A DNA stretch of 37,369 nt from DATEDA01 sp035286595 (lineage in GTDB: Bacteria; Pseudomonadota; Gammaproteobacteria; Burkholderiales; SG8-39). Numbering within the stretch: position 1 is the first letter of the stretch; every line of letters begins with the position of its first letter. The notes beneath the pieces were generated by a model. The model ran no database searches. It was not told the DNA's origin and worked only from the letters and a program-made list of their open reading frames with translations. The translations under genes were made by a program, and so were the position numbers. This document shows, in pieces, positions 29,362-37,369 of the stretch. Location: the NCBI GenBank assembly GCA_035286595.1, contig DATEDA010000200.1, positions 1 to 37,369 on the forward strand. Reading direction: 5' to 3'.

Positions 29362-31148
29362 CGCCCCGGCTCCCCCGACCAGCGTTCCCGCAGATCCTGC
29401 CCGAGACGCGCCAGCGCGTCTTCCCAGCCACCGTCCGTCGCTTGCCGGTACAGCCGGAAGCCGGGGAACCAGGGCGACGCATCACCTGCTTTCATCCAGC
29501 GCCACTCCGCCGGCTGCGTGACGAGCACGCGCGCCGCCCGTCCGAGGCTGGCGCAGAGGTGCATGTTGGTGTTGCTGACGCCCACGTAGTCGTCCAGCAG
29601 GCTCACCGCCGCGAGCGCATCCCTCAGATCGTCGTTTACGCGCGATAGATCGACTAGCGGCCGACCGAGAGCGGCTTCGAAGCTCGCCACGTCCTCGCGC
29701 CTCGGGGAGCGCTGCATCGAGACCGGCGTTGCCCTGATCGCCTGCAGCATCGAGCCCAGTCGATCGGGTGCGATGCGCTTGAACGGCGCAGCGCCCGGCT
29801 GGCGCTGCATCGTCCAGCGAGTTCCTGCTTCCCAGGTCACGCCGAGGTAGGGTGGCGGTCCGGCCGCCGCGAGCGCAGCGCTCAGCGACGCGACGCGCGC
29901 CGGGTCGGGGACGAGCCGAAGCGGGGGCATGGGCTCCAGGCTCGTGACGAGCGGCAGATCTCCCACCAGGAGCGTTACCCCGTTCCCGGACTCCGGGCCC
30001 GGAGCCGAGAACAACGGGTGTCCGGAGACCAGCGCAACGATCCGCGGATCCGCATCGAGGACGAGGCTCCGCGCGACCCCCTCGAGCAGCGGCGCGAAGC
30101 GCATGAAGAAGAGCGTGTCGCCGGGACCTTGCTCGCCGCGAAGCCGCACGGTCTGGCCGCGCAACGCTTCCCGCGGCGGGACGGGAGCATCCGGGCGGGC
30201 GCCGATCTCCGCGAGCCAATCCTGTCGCGCGAGACGCCAGCCGTACCGCCGCCAGCCGGCCGCGAACTCGCCCTCGGCGAGATCGAGCGGCGCGGGGAAG
30301 AACAGCGCATCCGGGTCGTGGGGCGCCCGCTCCAGGAGCGCCTCGGCCTCGGCGCGCGCCTCGCCGGTCCGTCCCATCTCCGCGAGCACGATCGCCCGGT
30401 TCAGCCGGGCGCCGGCGTGCGTCGGCTCGATTGCAAGCGCTGCATCAAACCCCGCGAGCGCTGCCGCGCGCCGATGTGCCGCACGCTGGACCAGGCCCAG
30501 ATTGCTCAGGACATCGACGTGGCGTGGATGCCGGGACAGACATTCCTCGAGCACCGCGCGTGCGTCGTCGACCTGCCCGTCCTGAGCGAGCGTGACACCG
30601 AGGTTGATCCACGGATCGGGATTCTCCGGTTGCAGCGCCGCCGCTCTTCTGAACGCGCGGGCGGCGTCAGCAAACCTGCCCAGGGCGCGGTGCACGTTGC
30701 CCAGGTTGAACCACGCCTCGGCGTGGGAGGGGAAGCGCTCGAGCAGCTTCCGCAGCTCGGCGGTCGCGTCTTCGTGCTTGCGCTGCTTGAGCAGCGCGTA
30801 CGCGAGCGCGAGCCGAGGCTCGGGGATGTCGCGGTGCGTCTTCGCGACCGGCCTCAGTACCTCCTCGGCGTCCGCATAGCGCTCCGCCGCGAGCAGCAAG
30901 CGGCCCAGGTCGAACTGCACTTCGCCGGATCTCGGGGCGAGGTTCGCCGCCTTCTCCAGAAACCGGAGCGCTGCGCCGTAGTCGCGGCGCATTGCGGCCG
31001 CATGCCCCAGGATCTGCAGGGCTTCGACGTCGTTGGGGTTGGCCGCCAATGCTTCGGCGCAGAGCGCCTCCCCTTCGGCAACGCGTCCCTCCTCGACGCT
31101 GCGCCGCGCACGGTCGAGCGCGCTCGCGATCAGGTTCTCCTTCCGCAC
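29358..31148 (-). CDS. TPR protein with glycosyltransferase-9-like C-terminal domain
   Basis: A 596-residue cytoplasmic protein. About eight tetratricopeptide repeats span residues 5-290 (for example AEAWFNLGNVHRALGRFADA and PDPWINLGVTLAQDG). The C-terminal half resembles the nucleotide-sugar transferase fold of family 9 and OGT-like proteins: LRGEQGPGDTLFFMRFAPLL, then YVGVSNTNMHLCASLGRAARV and WRWMKAGDASPWFPGFRLYRQ. Proteins of this build often modify surface proteins, but the transferase activity is not proven. GTG 31148 is preceded by GAGG; the frame is open upstream without a good start. It lies 76 bases after the giant protein and overlaps the GNAT gene by four bases. Confidence 0.83.
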   Translation of the reverse strand: MRKENLIASALDRARRSVEEGRVAEGEALCAEALAANPNDVEALQILGHAAAMRRDYGAALRFLEKAANLAPRSGEVQFDLGRLLLAAERYADAEEVLRPVAKTHRDIPEPRLALAYALLKQRKHEDATAELRKLLERFPSHAEAWFNLGNVHRALGRFADAARAFRRAAALQPENPDPWINLGVTLAQDGQVDDARAVLEECLSRHPRHVDVLSNLGLVQRAAHRRAAALAGFDAALAIEPTHAGARLNRAIVLAEMGRTGEARAEAEALLERAPHDPDALFFPAPLDLAEGEFAAGWRRYGWRLARQDWLAEIGARPDAPVPPREALRGQTVRLRGEQGPGDTLFFMRFAPLLEGVARSLVLDADPRIVALVSGHPLFSAPGPESGNGVTLLVGDLPLVTSLEPMPPLRLVPDPARVASLSAALAAAGPPPYLGVTWEAGTRWTMQRQPGAAPFKRIAPDRLGSMLQAIRATPVSMQRSPRREDVASFEAALGRPLVDLSRVNDDLRDALAAVSLLDDYVGVSNTNMHLCASLGRAARVLVTQPAEWRWMKAGDASPWFPGFRLYRQATDGGWEDALARLGQDLRERWSGEPGR

Positions 31149-31224
31149 CTGGCCTCGAGTGTCGTCGACATCCGGCGATGCAATCCACCGCGTCGGGCCG
31201 GAACGGTCGGGGCGAGGGCGCGGG

Positions 31225-34200
31225 TCATGCCTGCTCGTGCCGCTGGAGCGGATTCTCGGCGAGCGTCGCATCCGCCGGCGGGGCGCTCGGGGGGACATCG
31301 AGCTCCGCTGGCGCCTTCGGGTCGAAGGCCGCCATCTCCGAGACGAGCTGCAGCGCAAGCCGCGCGAAGTGCGCCTCCAGCGCTTCGGCCGCGGCGTTCT
31401 GCGTCGGCGGCGGCGCGGGCCCGGCCGGAATACCCGTCTCGCGGATCGCGAACATCACATCGCCCACTTCACCCGTCGAGCCGTCGGCGCGCTCGTAGCT
31501 CGAGCGTCCGAAGATGACGTTCGCGCCACGGGTCTCGGATCGCCCGTCGGAGGCGAGCGAGATCGCGACGATGCCGGTCTCGGCGAGCGGCGTGAGCTCC
31601 CCGGGGTCGCTCCGGCCGTCGGCGCCGCGGTCCTGCCACAAGTGGAAGCGCTCCCATTCGGCATCGGCCGCGGTCAGCTTGCCGTCGCCGTCGGTGTCGA
31701 ACGCAGCCAGACCCTCGAGGTCGGTGCGGGCGCCGGGGGTGTAGGCGACGAAGGAGATCTCCTCCGCGCGGGTGATGAAGCCATCGTCGTCGGCGTCGTA
31801 GGCGAGCAGCGCATCGTCCTCGGCCGCCCAGCCGAGGCGCTCCATCCATCCGTCGCCGTCGAGGTCGCGGAGCAGGCGCGAGTCGTCGACATCGACGAGC
31901 TCGACCCCGTCGGCATCGAGGTCGACCATCACCGGGCAGCAGCCGTCATCGCCCCCGCCGCCGGCGATCGTGCCGTAGTGCGAGGTGTTCACGGTGAAGG
32001 TCGTGCTCTCCCCGGAAGGGTCGGTGACCCGCACGACGAAGGGGTCGGCACCGCTGTAACCGTCGCCGTAGGTGCTCTGGTAGCGCCAGGTGTTGGCCTC
32101 GTTGAACGACCAACCCGCCCCGACCGCGACCGAGCCGTGCACCGGATGGGCGGCGACGCTGAAGGTCACGGGGTCCCCGTCCGGGTCGTAGGCGATGACG
32201 CGGCCCTCGGAGAGCATCGGATCGTCGTACGAATAGCTGCCGCCCTCGGAGTCGGAGTACTGCTGCTCCTCCGTGATCAGGGCGATGGGCCTCAGCGCGC
32301 CGCTTTGGTAGTAACTCGCGCCGATCGGCGTCCCGGAGCTGTTTCGCGCCTCGCCGGCGGCATACAGCGCCAGCGCCCGCGCGTGGTCGTAGATGGGCTG
32401 AATCGAGCTCGAGTAGTTGAACTCGCTGTCGTAGCCCGTGATCTGTTCGTAGGCGTAGAGCGCGCGGCCGAACTCGATCGCCTCGACCCGCGGGGCGTCG
32501 TTGACGTTCTCGAGTTGGACGAACGCGGTGCCCTGGCTGGTGTTGCCCTTGGTATCCGCCACGAGGTAATCGAAGCTCGCCAGGCCGAAGAAGTCGGGCG
32601 CCGGCATGAAGCGGACCTGGCCGTCGGCCTGGAGGCTCACCGCGCCGTGCGTCGCGCCGGCGACGCCCACGAAATGGACCGCATCGCCATCGGGGTCGCG
32701 GTCGTTGGCGATGAGGAGCTGCGGATCGAGAAGCAGCGTCGCGTCCTCGACCCCGGCGAATCCGTCGGCGCCGGCGATCGGTGGGTCTTCGACGGACGCG
32801 AGCGTGACGGTCGCCCGGGCGCTGGCGAAGCCGCCCGCGCCGTCCGATACGGTGTAGCTGAACGCACCTTCGCCCCAATAGTCGGTCTCGGGGACGAATA
32901 CGACCGTGCCGTCCGGCGCAAGCCCTACGGCACCATGCTCGGCCTCACCCACCGCGGTGATCTTGAGCAGCTGACCGTCGGTGGCGATGTCGGGATCCAC
33001 CTCGTTGGCGAGGAGGGCTGCGGGCACGATGACGAGCGGTGTGTCCTCGGCCCCTGCGACCATTTCGTCGACGCCGATCGGGGCGTCGTTGACGCCGGCG
33101 ACCGTGACAAGCGCTTGCGCCTGCGCGAGCCCGCCGCGACCGTCGGAGACGCTGTAGCCGAACGCGGCGAGCCCGTGGAAGTTGGCGTCCGGGGTGAACT
33201 GCACCGTGCCATCGACGAGCAACGCTACCTGCCCGTGCTCGGCGTCGAAAACCGCGCTCACCGTGAGCACGTCGCCGTCGGTGGGCGTGTCGATGTCGGT
33301 GTCGTTCGCGGTGAGGAGCAGCGGATCGACGAGGAGCGCCGTGTCCTCGACGCCCGCGCCGATCAGCTCGCCGATCGCGACCGGCGCGTCGTTCACGCTC
33401 GCGAGCTGGACGAACGCGGTTCCCGTCGCCGACGCGCCTGCGTCATCGTCCACCGTATAGGCGAAGCGCGCCTCGCCCCAGAAGTCGGCGTCCGGGATGA
33501 AGCGCACCGTGCCGTCGGGCAGCAGCTCGACCGAACCGTGCTCGGGCGCCCCGACCGCGGTCACGCGGAGGCTGTCCCCGTCGGTCGCGATGTCCGGATC
33601 CCGGTCGTTCGCGGCCAGCGCGCCCGCTGTGAAGAGCAGCTCCCGGTCTTCCTCGCCGGCGACCAGATCGCCGATCGGGACCGGCGCGTCATTGACGCCT
33701 TCGAGCACGATCTCGGCCCGGCCGAACAGGCCGCCGAGCATGTAGGTGAAGCTGGCCGTGCCGTGGAAGTTCGCCTCGGGGACGAAGCGCACGAGACCAT
33801 CCGCGCCGAGGACGACCTGGCCGTGCTGCGCTTCGCCGGCCCAGGAGATCACCGCGGCCGGGTCGCCGTCGAAGCCGGCCCGCTCGAGGAGCTCGGCGCC
33901 ATCGAGCACGATGGGGTCGTCTTCGAGGCCCGTGAGCTCGGAGAAGAGCGTAGGTACGTTCTGGGCGAACGGATCCATCCCGCCCGCGGGGAGCTCGGCC
34001 AGCGAAGTGAGCTCAGCGAGTGTCGGAGCGGGGGAGGACACCGGCGTGATCGCGTCGGCCGTGACGACGATCGGAGGCGAGGCGCCAACCGATCGGGCCG
34101 GCATGGGCTCGGAGTCGGTGGTCGCCGAGGCCAGGGGGAACGAGACGACGTCGGACGCCCGAGCCACGATGGGTGGATGGGCGGGCGGCGGCGGTTCGGC

Positions 34201-37200
34201 TCCCGCTTCGCGCGGGCGACCGACCGCCTCGGTGATCACGATCGGCGCGGCGAGCGGTGCGAGCGTGCCGTCGGGCAGCACGAACTCGATGCGGCCCGCG
34301 CGAAGCTCCTCCGCTGCAGCCGTTCCGGAGACGCCCAGGCCCAGGGCCGCGATCGCGCCGGCGGCGCCGGCGAAGAGCAGACCCTGTTCAGCCCCGCCAA
34401 GCACGATCCGGCGGGCTTCGCGGCTCGCGCGGGCGCCGTGTGCCTCGTCGAGCGACGCATCGGCGTCGGTCGTGTCGATGCCGCGCGAGGTTTCGAGTGC
34501 CGGGTCGACACCCCAAATGCGCGCCGTCTCCGGGTCGGACAGGTCGGCCACGCCCGAGACGTAGAGGAGCCGCGCGTCGGTGCCCTGGCCGTCGAGCCCG
34601 TTCTCCGCCTCCACCAGCACCCCGCCGGGTAGCACGGCCATGCGTACGCCGTCGGTCTCGGCGTCGAGCGCCACTTCCTCGACGGCGAGCGATGCGCCGT
34701 CCTCCAGGTGGATGGTTGCATCCGCTTCGCCCGCCGGACCGAGCACGAGGGCGTTCGCTCCGATCTGGGCGAGCGACAGCACTTCGCCCGGATCCGATTG
34801 GGCATCGGCGTTGACATCGAGCCAGAGCGCGAGCGCCGCAAAGCCGGGATCGCGGTGATCGAGGAAGCCGTCGCGGTTCGCGTCGAGCCACGCGAGCATC
34901 TCGCTGCCTCGCATCGGCTCGGGCAGGTTGGGGGAGGCGAGGAGCTCTCGCGCGTTCCCGATCCTTCCGTCTCCGTCTCGATCCAGCGTGAGCAGCGCAT
35001 CGCGGAGCCCAGGCCACTCGACTGCTTCCAGGAACCCGTCCGAATCGACGTCGTAGCGCAAGGGGCCCGCCAGGAGATCGGCGAGCGTGCGGCCCGTCTC
35101 CTCCGGCAGCTTCGTCGTTGTGATCCCGTCCCCCGCGAGATCCACGACTAGCGCCGGGAGCGTCTGGCGGCCTGCGTGGTCAGCCGGATCGGTCGAAGCG
35201 TCGGGGTTCAGGCGATGGGCGTATTGGGCCTCGGTTTCCGCGGCGTTGGGATCTCCGGCGGTGAGCTTCGCCTCGACCTGCTCGGCTTCCCACGCGGGCG
35301 CAAGCGCCTCGGCGTGATGCGCGACCTCGACGAGCAAGCGCTCCACATCGACGATGTTTGCGCCCACCTGCCGGGTTTCACCGGTGTGCGGATCGGTGAA
35401 CTCGATCACGAAGGCGTTGTGTCCGAGGAAGTGGAGGTTCGGCAGCCGCTCGGGGATGAGCGCGAGCGCGGCGGGTCCATCCTCATCGTTCTGGCTTCCC
35501 TTCACTTCGAGCAACAGGCTCGAGAGCGCCGCGGCGAGCTTGCCTGCCACCACGCTCGCGCCTTCGGTGCCCGGACCGACCGGAGTCTCCTCGATGCTCT
35601 TGTGCCTGTTGGTGCCAGTCGCCTCGATCCCGATCGCGCCGTCTTCGCCCCGGGTGTAGCTCCCGTTGCCGGCGGCGGGAATCCAGTCGTATTCGGGCTC
35701 GTCGTCGCCGCTGAAGAGGGCGCTGACTATCGTGAGCACCAGCCCGATGACGAACGTCGCCGGGATCATCATCAGGATCGAGGCGACCGCGCCGATGTAG
35801 TTTCCCTGCGAGAGCGCGAGCGCCGCCCCCAGGATCGGGACGACATCGCCGAGCACGCTCGCGACGGCTCCGAGGGATGCGGACTGGGAATAGAGCGCAG
35901 CGGCGCCTGCGAAATCGCCTGCGGCGTCTAGGGCGAGCATCGTGGAGTTGACACTCCCCGTCCAGAGCTGCGTCGCCTGCTGCGCGAGCGAGGCCGTCGA
36001 GTACGCGATGCCGAGCGGGTCGCCCGAATCAATTGAGTTGTAGAGCCCTACGCCGGCGGAGGCGAGCCCGAGGCCTGCGCCGACCGTTCGGAAGCCCGGC
36101 GCTACGTCCTTGGGAAGGAGCTTGTCGCCTTGGTACCAGTTGGCGATGTTGACGGCGTTGACGCCCGCCGTCGCGATCCCCAGCCCGTCGCCGCCCTGGA
36201 TCGACTGGTAGAGCGTCCAGCCGGCTTGGAAGGCGGTGGCTTCTGGCGGGACCTTCGTCGGGCCTTGCGTGGTCGGGGTGCTCTCGCCCGTTGTGGCGCC
36301 GCCGGAAGCGGACGGTGGAGCATCGCCTGGCGCTGCATCGGTCGCGGTGCCGGTCGGCGCGGCGGCGAGCTTCAGCGCGTCATCCGTCGATCCGGAAAGA
36401 GGCCCTTCATTCTGAACCCGCTCGAACTCAGCGACCAAGGCGTCCAGGAAAGCGTCGGCATAGCCACGGTCAAGCGATGTGGACGGACCGATCCGGTCTG
36501 CAGGTAGGCCCGTGTTGGGATCGAGTGGCTGCGGGTCACCTGCGTGTGCACCGTCTCCAGCTTCGTGTTCAGGCCCGAACGCCTCAAGTGGGATCTCCTT
36601 TTCCGCAGTGGCTTGGGCCTGGAGACGCGCCTGCTCAAGGTGCTCGGCCACGTCGCGCGGGATGGGGAGACGCCAACCTTCCCTGATCTGATCGACGTTC
36701 GTGCTTAGACCATAGTGATACTTCAAGAACGCCTCATACTCCCCCAGGTCGACACCGAGTTCCTGTGCGATTTTGGTGACCGTGTCGCCTTTCTGGATCA
36801 GGTAGGTCGGGCCTTCGCCCTGGAAGTCGGGAAGAGGCTTGAAGCCAAGTGTGTAGCCTTCCCGTTCGAATGTTGTACGTTCCCCAACCAGCCGCGTCGC
36901 GGGATCCTGTGCTCGCTCGATGACTTTGACGATCTGCTGTCCGGTCTCATCCCAACGAAACTCTGTCTGCTTGTACGTGCCCTCGGCGGGATTGCCCGAT
37001 TGGACGTAAGACACGAGTTCCCTCGTAACCGGATCACGGGCCCTGTCGTCGACGGGCCGGGCAGGTGCCGGTGCGGACCCGTCTGAGGCTGCGGCCGCGA
37101 CCCCAGTGCTCTGATCGCTGAGTTCCCACGACGATGGCGGTTGTCCCGCCGCGTGATAGCGACGGACCGCCGATTCGTAGGCAAAGATAGTCTCGGCAGT

Positions 37201-37369
37201 TGTCTGGTCGGCGCGGATCTGGAATGCAAATCCTCCGCCTAAGGTCGCTTTGTCCTGAAAGTAGTACCCCTCAGTGGCGTAAAAGGTTTGACCCCCTGAT
37301 GCGACGTACGCACCGCCTGGGTGGTACTTCCAGGGCAGCGGCTGATTCGGATCGACTTGGTTGAGGTCG
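31225..37369 (-). CDS. giant LysM, cadherin-like repeat and EF-hand surface protein (5' end off window)
   Basis: An open frame of at least 2,047 residues; its start lies beyond the right edge, since the frame is uninterrupted there and the GTG at 37014 is only an internal valine. In order: a polar N-terminal part; a LysM domain with YLIQKGDTVTKIAQELGVDL (36658-36804), a peptidoglycan-binding fold; Gly/Ala-rich segments (36040-36200) and a hydrophobic stretch including ILMMIPATFVIGLVLTIVSA (35720-35850); an EF-hand-like calcium domain (34770-35160) with DRDGDGRIGNARE; five cadherin-like repeats (32490-33930); and a second calcium domain (31560-31935) with DADDDGFITRAEE. No RTX nonapeptides are seen. 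Its size and calcium motifs suggest an adhesin or matrix protein. The secretion route is unknown. Confidence 0.85.
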   Translation of the reverse strand, partial: DLNQVDPNQPLPWKYHPGGAYVASGGQTFYATEGYYFQDKATLGGGFAFQIRADQTTAETIFAYESAVRRYHAAGQPPSSWELSDQSTGVAAAASDGSAPAPARPVDDRARDPVTRELVSYVQSGNPAEGTYKQTEFRWDETGQQIVKVIERAQDPATRLVGERTTFEREGYTLGFKPLPDFQGEGPTYLIQKGDTVTKIAQELGVDLGEYEAFLKYHYGLSTNVDQIREGWRLPIPRDVAEHLEQARLQAQATAEKEIPLEAFGPEHEAGDGAHAGDPQPLDPNTGLPADRIGPSTSLDRGYADAFLDALVAEFERVQNEGPLSGSTDDALKLAAAPTGTATDAAPGDAPPSASGGATTGESTPTTQGPTKVPPEATAFQAGWTLYQSIQGGDGLGIATAGVNAVNIANWYQGDKLLPKDVAPGFRTVGAGLGLASAGVGLYNSIDSGDPLGIAYSTASLAQQATQLWTGSVNSTMLALDAAGDFAGAAALYSQSASLGAVASVLGDVVPILGAALALSQGNYIGAVASILMMIPATFVIGLVLTIVSALFSGDDEPEYDWIPAAGNGSYTRGEDGAIGIEATGTNRHKSIEETPVGPGTEGASVVAGKLAAALSSLLLEVKGSQNDEDGPAALALIPERLPNLHFLGHNAFVIEFTDPHTGETRQVGANIVDVERLLVEVAHHAEALAPAWEAEQVEAKLTAGDPNAAETEAQYAHRLNPDASTDPADHAGRQTLPALVVDLAGDGITTTKLPEETGRTLADLLAGPLRYDVDSDGFLEAVEWPGLRDALLTLDRDGDGRIGNARELLASPNLPEPMRGSEMLAWLDANRDGFLDHRDPGFAALALWLDVNADAQSDPGEVLSLAQIGANALVLGPAGEADATIHLEDGASLAVEEVALDAETDGVRMAVLPGGVLVEAENGLDGQGTDARLLYVSGVADLSDPETARIWGVDPALETSRGIDTTDADASLDEAHGARASREARRIVLGGAEQGLLFAGAAGAIAALGLGVSGTAAAEELRAGRIEFVLPDGTLAPLAAPIVITEAVGRPREAGAEPPPPAHPPIVARASDVVSFPLASATTDSEPMPARSVGASPPIVVTADAITPVSSPAPTLAELTSLAELPAGGMDPFAQNVPTLFSELTGLEDDPIVLDGAELLERAGFDGDPAAVISWAGEAQHGQVVLGADGLVRFVPEANFHGTASFTYMLGGLFGRAEIVLEGVNDAPVPIGDLVAGEEDRELLFTAGALAANDRDPDIATDGDSLRVTAVGAPEHGSVELLPDGTVRFIPDADFWGEARFAYTVDDDAGASATGTAFVQLASVNDAPVAIGELIGAGVEDTALLVDPLLLTANDTDIDTPTDGDVLTVSAVFDAEHGQVALLVDGTVQFTPDANFHGLAAFGYSVSDGRGGLAQAQALVTVAGVNDAPIGVDEMVAGAEDTPLVIVPAALLANEVDPDIATDGQLLKITAVGEAEHGAVGLAPDGTVVFVPETDYWGEGAFSYTVSDGAGGFASARATVTLASVEDPPIAGADGFAGVEDATLLLDPQLLIANDRDPDGDAVHFVGVAGATHGAVSLQADGQVRFMPAPDFFGLASFDYLVADTKGNTSQGTAFVQLENVNDAPRVEAIEFGRALYAYEQITGYDSEFNYSSSIQPIYDHARALALYAAGEARNSSGTPIGASYYQSGALRPIALITEEQQYSDSEGGSYSYDDPMLSEGRVIAYDPDGDPVTFSVAAHPVHGSVAVGAGWSFNEANTWRYQSTYGDGYSGADPFVVRVTDPSGESTTFTVNTSHYGTIAGGGGDDGCCPVMVDLDADGVELVDVDDSRLLRDLDGDGWMERLGWAAEDDALLAYDADDDGFITRAEEISFVAYTPGARTDLEGLAAFDTDGDGKLTAADAEWERFHLWQDRGADGRSDPGELTPLAETGIVAISLASDGRSETRGANVIFGRSSYERADGSTGEVGDVMFAIRETGIPAGPAPPPTQNAAAEALEAHFARLALQLVSEMAAFDPKAPAELDVPPSAPPADATLAENPLQRHEQA
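32490..33930 (-). repeat. five tandem cadherin-like repeats of about 100 residues
   Basis: Units recur about every 300 bases, marked by the signature VNDAP or its variant VEDPP with codons near 33684, 33384, 33081, 32781 and 32491. Each carries LxANDxDPD, a HGxVxLxxDGxVxFxP strand and a FxYxVxD strand, the pattern of VCBS/tandem-95 adhesin repeats. Asp-rich linkers are typical calcium sites. A sixth, degenerate unit may follow toward 32000. Confidence 0.85.

Noticed and set aside
31033..34632. A 1,199-codon open frame on the plus strand
   Set aside because: It lies antisense to the giant protein and TPR genes. Its translation is Arg/Gly/Val/Asp-rich with no domain, a by-product of GC-rich codon bias.
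37012..37014. GTG as the start of the giant protein
   Set aside because: I translated the frame upstream to the window edge and found 118 more sense codons with protein-like composition (Gly, Tyr, Phe, Ala). The true start is off the window.

Overview
The window looks like a chromosomal segment of a GC-rich betaproteobacterium. I infer this from gene order and content: the miaB-phoH(ybeZ)-ybeY-corC(ybeX)-lnt block, apaG/rpe/gph leading into trpE-trpG-trpD-trpC, an OmpC-type porin, a Coq7-type quinone hydroxylase, and rplM-rpsI followed by argC, a DUF6776-type gene, a bactofilin gene and erpA. No species can be named from this. There is no rRNA, CRISPR array, transposase or prophage. Most of the window is core chromosome. 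The accessory pieces are two toxin-antitoxin pairs and a giant surface-type protein gene cut by the right edge.

Layout. 1-7.2 kb is a leftward cluster: a possible Nudix N-terminus at the edge, a dienelactone hydrolase, a DUF465 protein, the lnt-corC-ybeY-phoH-miaB block (envelope lipoproteins, rRNA and tRNA maturation), a small exported protein and a tRNA with anticodon CAU. 7.4-13.2 kb holds a panE-like reductase, a VapBC pair, ubiH-like and dsbC rightward, then mltA, apaG and an unknown gene leftward. A 28-codon membrane ORF lies antisense to the mltA start. 13.3-19.9 kb is rpe-gph followed by the tryptophan genes. A Trp-rich leader peptide precedes trpE, a convergent zinc-ribbon gene sits between trpE and trpG, and a methyltransferase gene is wedged between trpD and trpC. 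20-24.8 kb has a porin, coq7, a second AbrB/VapC pair, a FadL-type transporter and an OsmC protein.

24.8-28.8 kb opens with the only stretch over 300 bases without a protein gene (24822-25148). It holds nested inverted repeats, a good sigma70-type promoter and a predicted small RNA of about 105 nt. The RNA displays two CUCCUCC anti-Shine-Dalgarno runs in alternative hairpin loops and ends in a strong intrinsic terminator. The rplM-rpsI promoter follows. Then come argC, DUF6776, bactofilin and erpA.

28.9-37.4 kb is a leftward three-gene module. First is a giant protein of at least 2,047 residues, open to the window edge, with a LysM domain, hydrophobic segments, two EF-hand-like calcium domains and five cadherin-like repeats of about 100 residues. 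Downstream are a TPR protein with a glycosyltransferase-9-like C-terminus and an overlapping GNAT acyltransferase. A surface protein co-transcribed with two candidate modifying enzymes is, with the small RNA, the most promising undescribed system here. Both functions are inferred, not shown.
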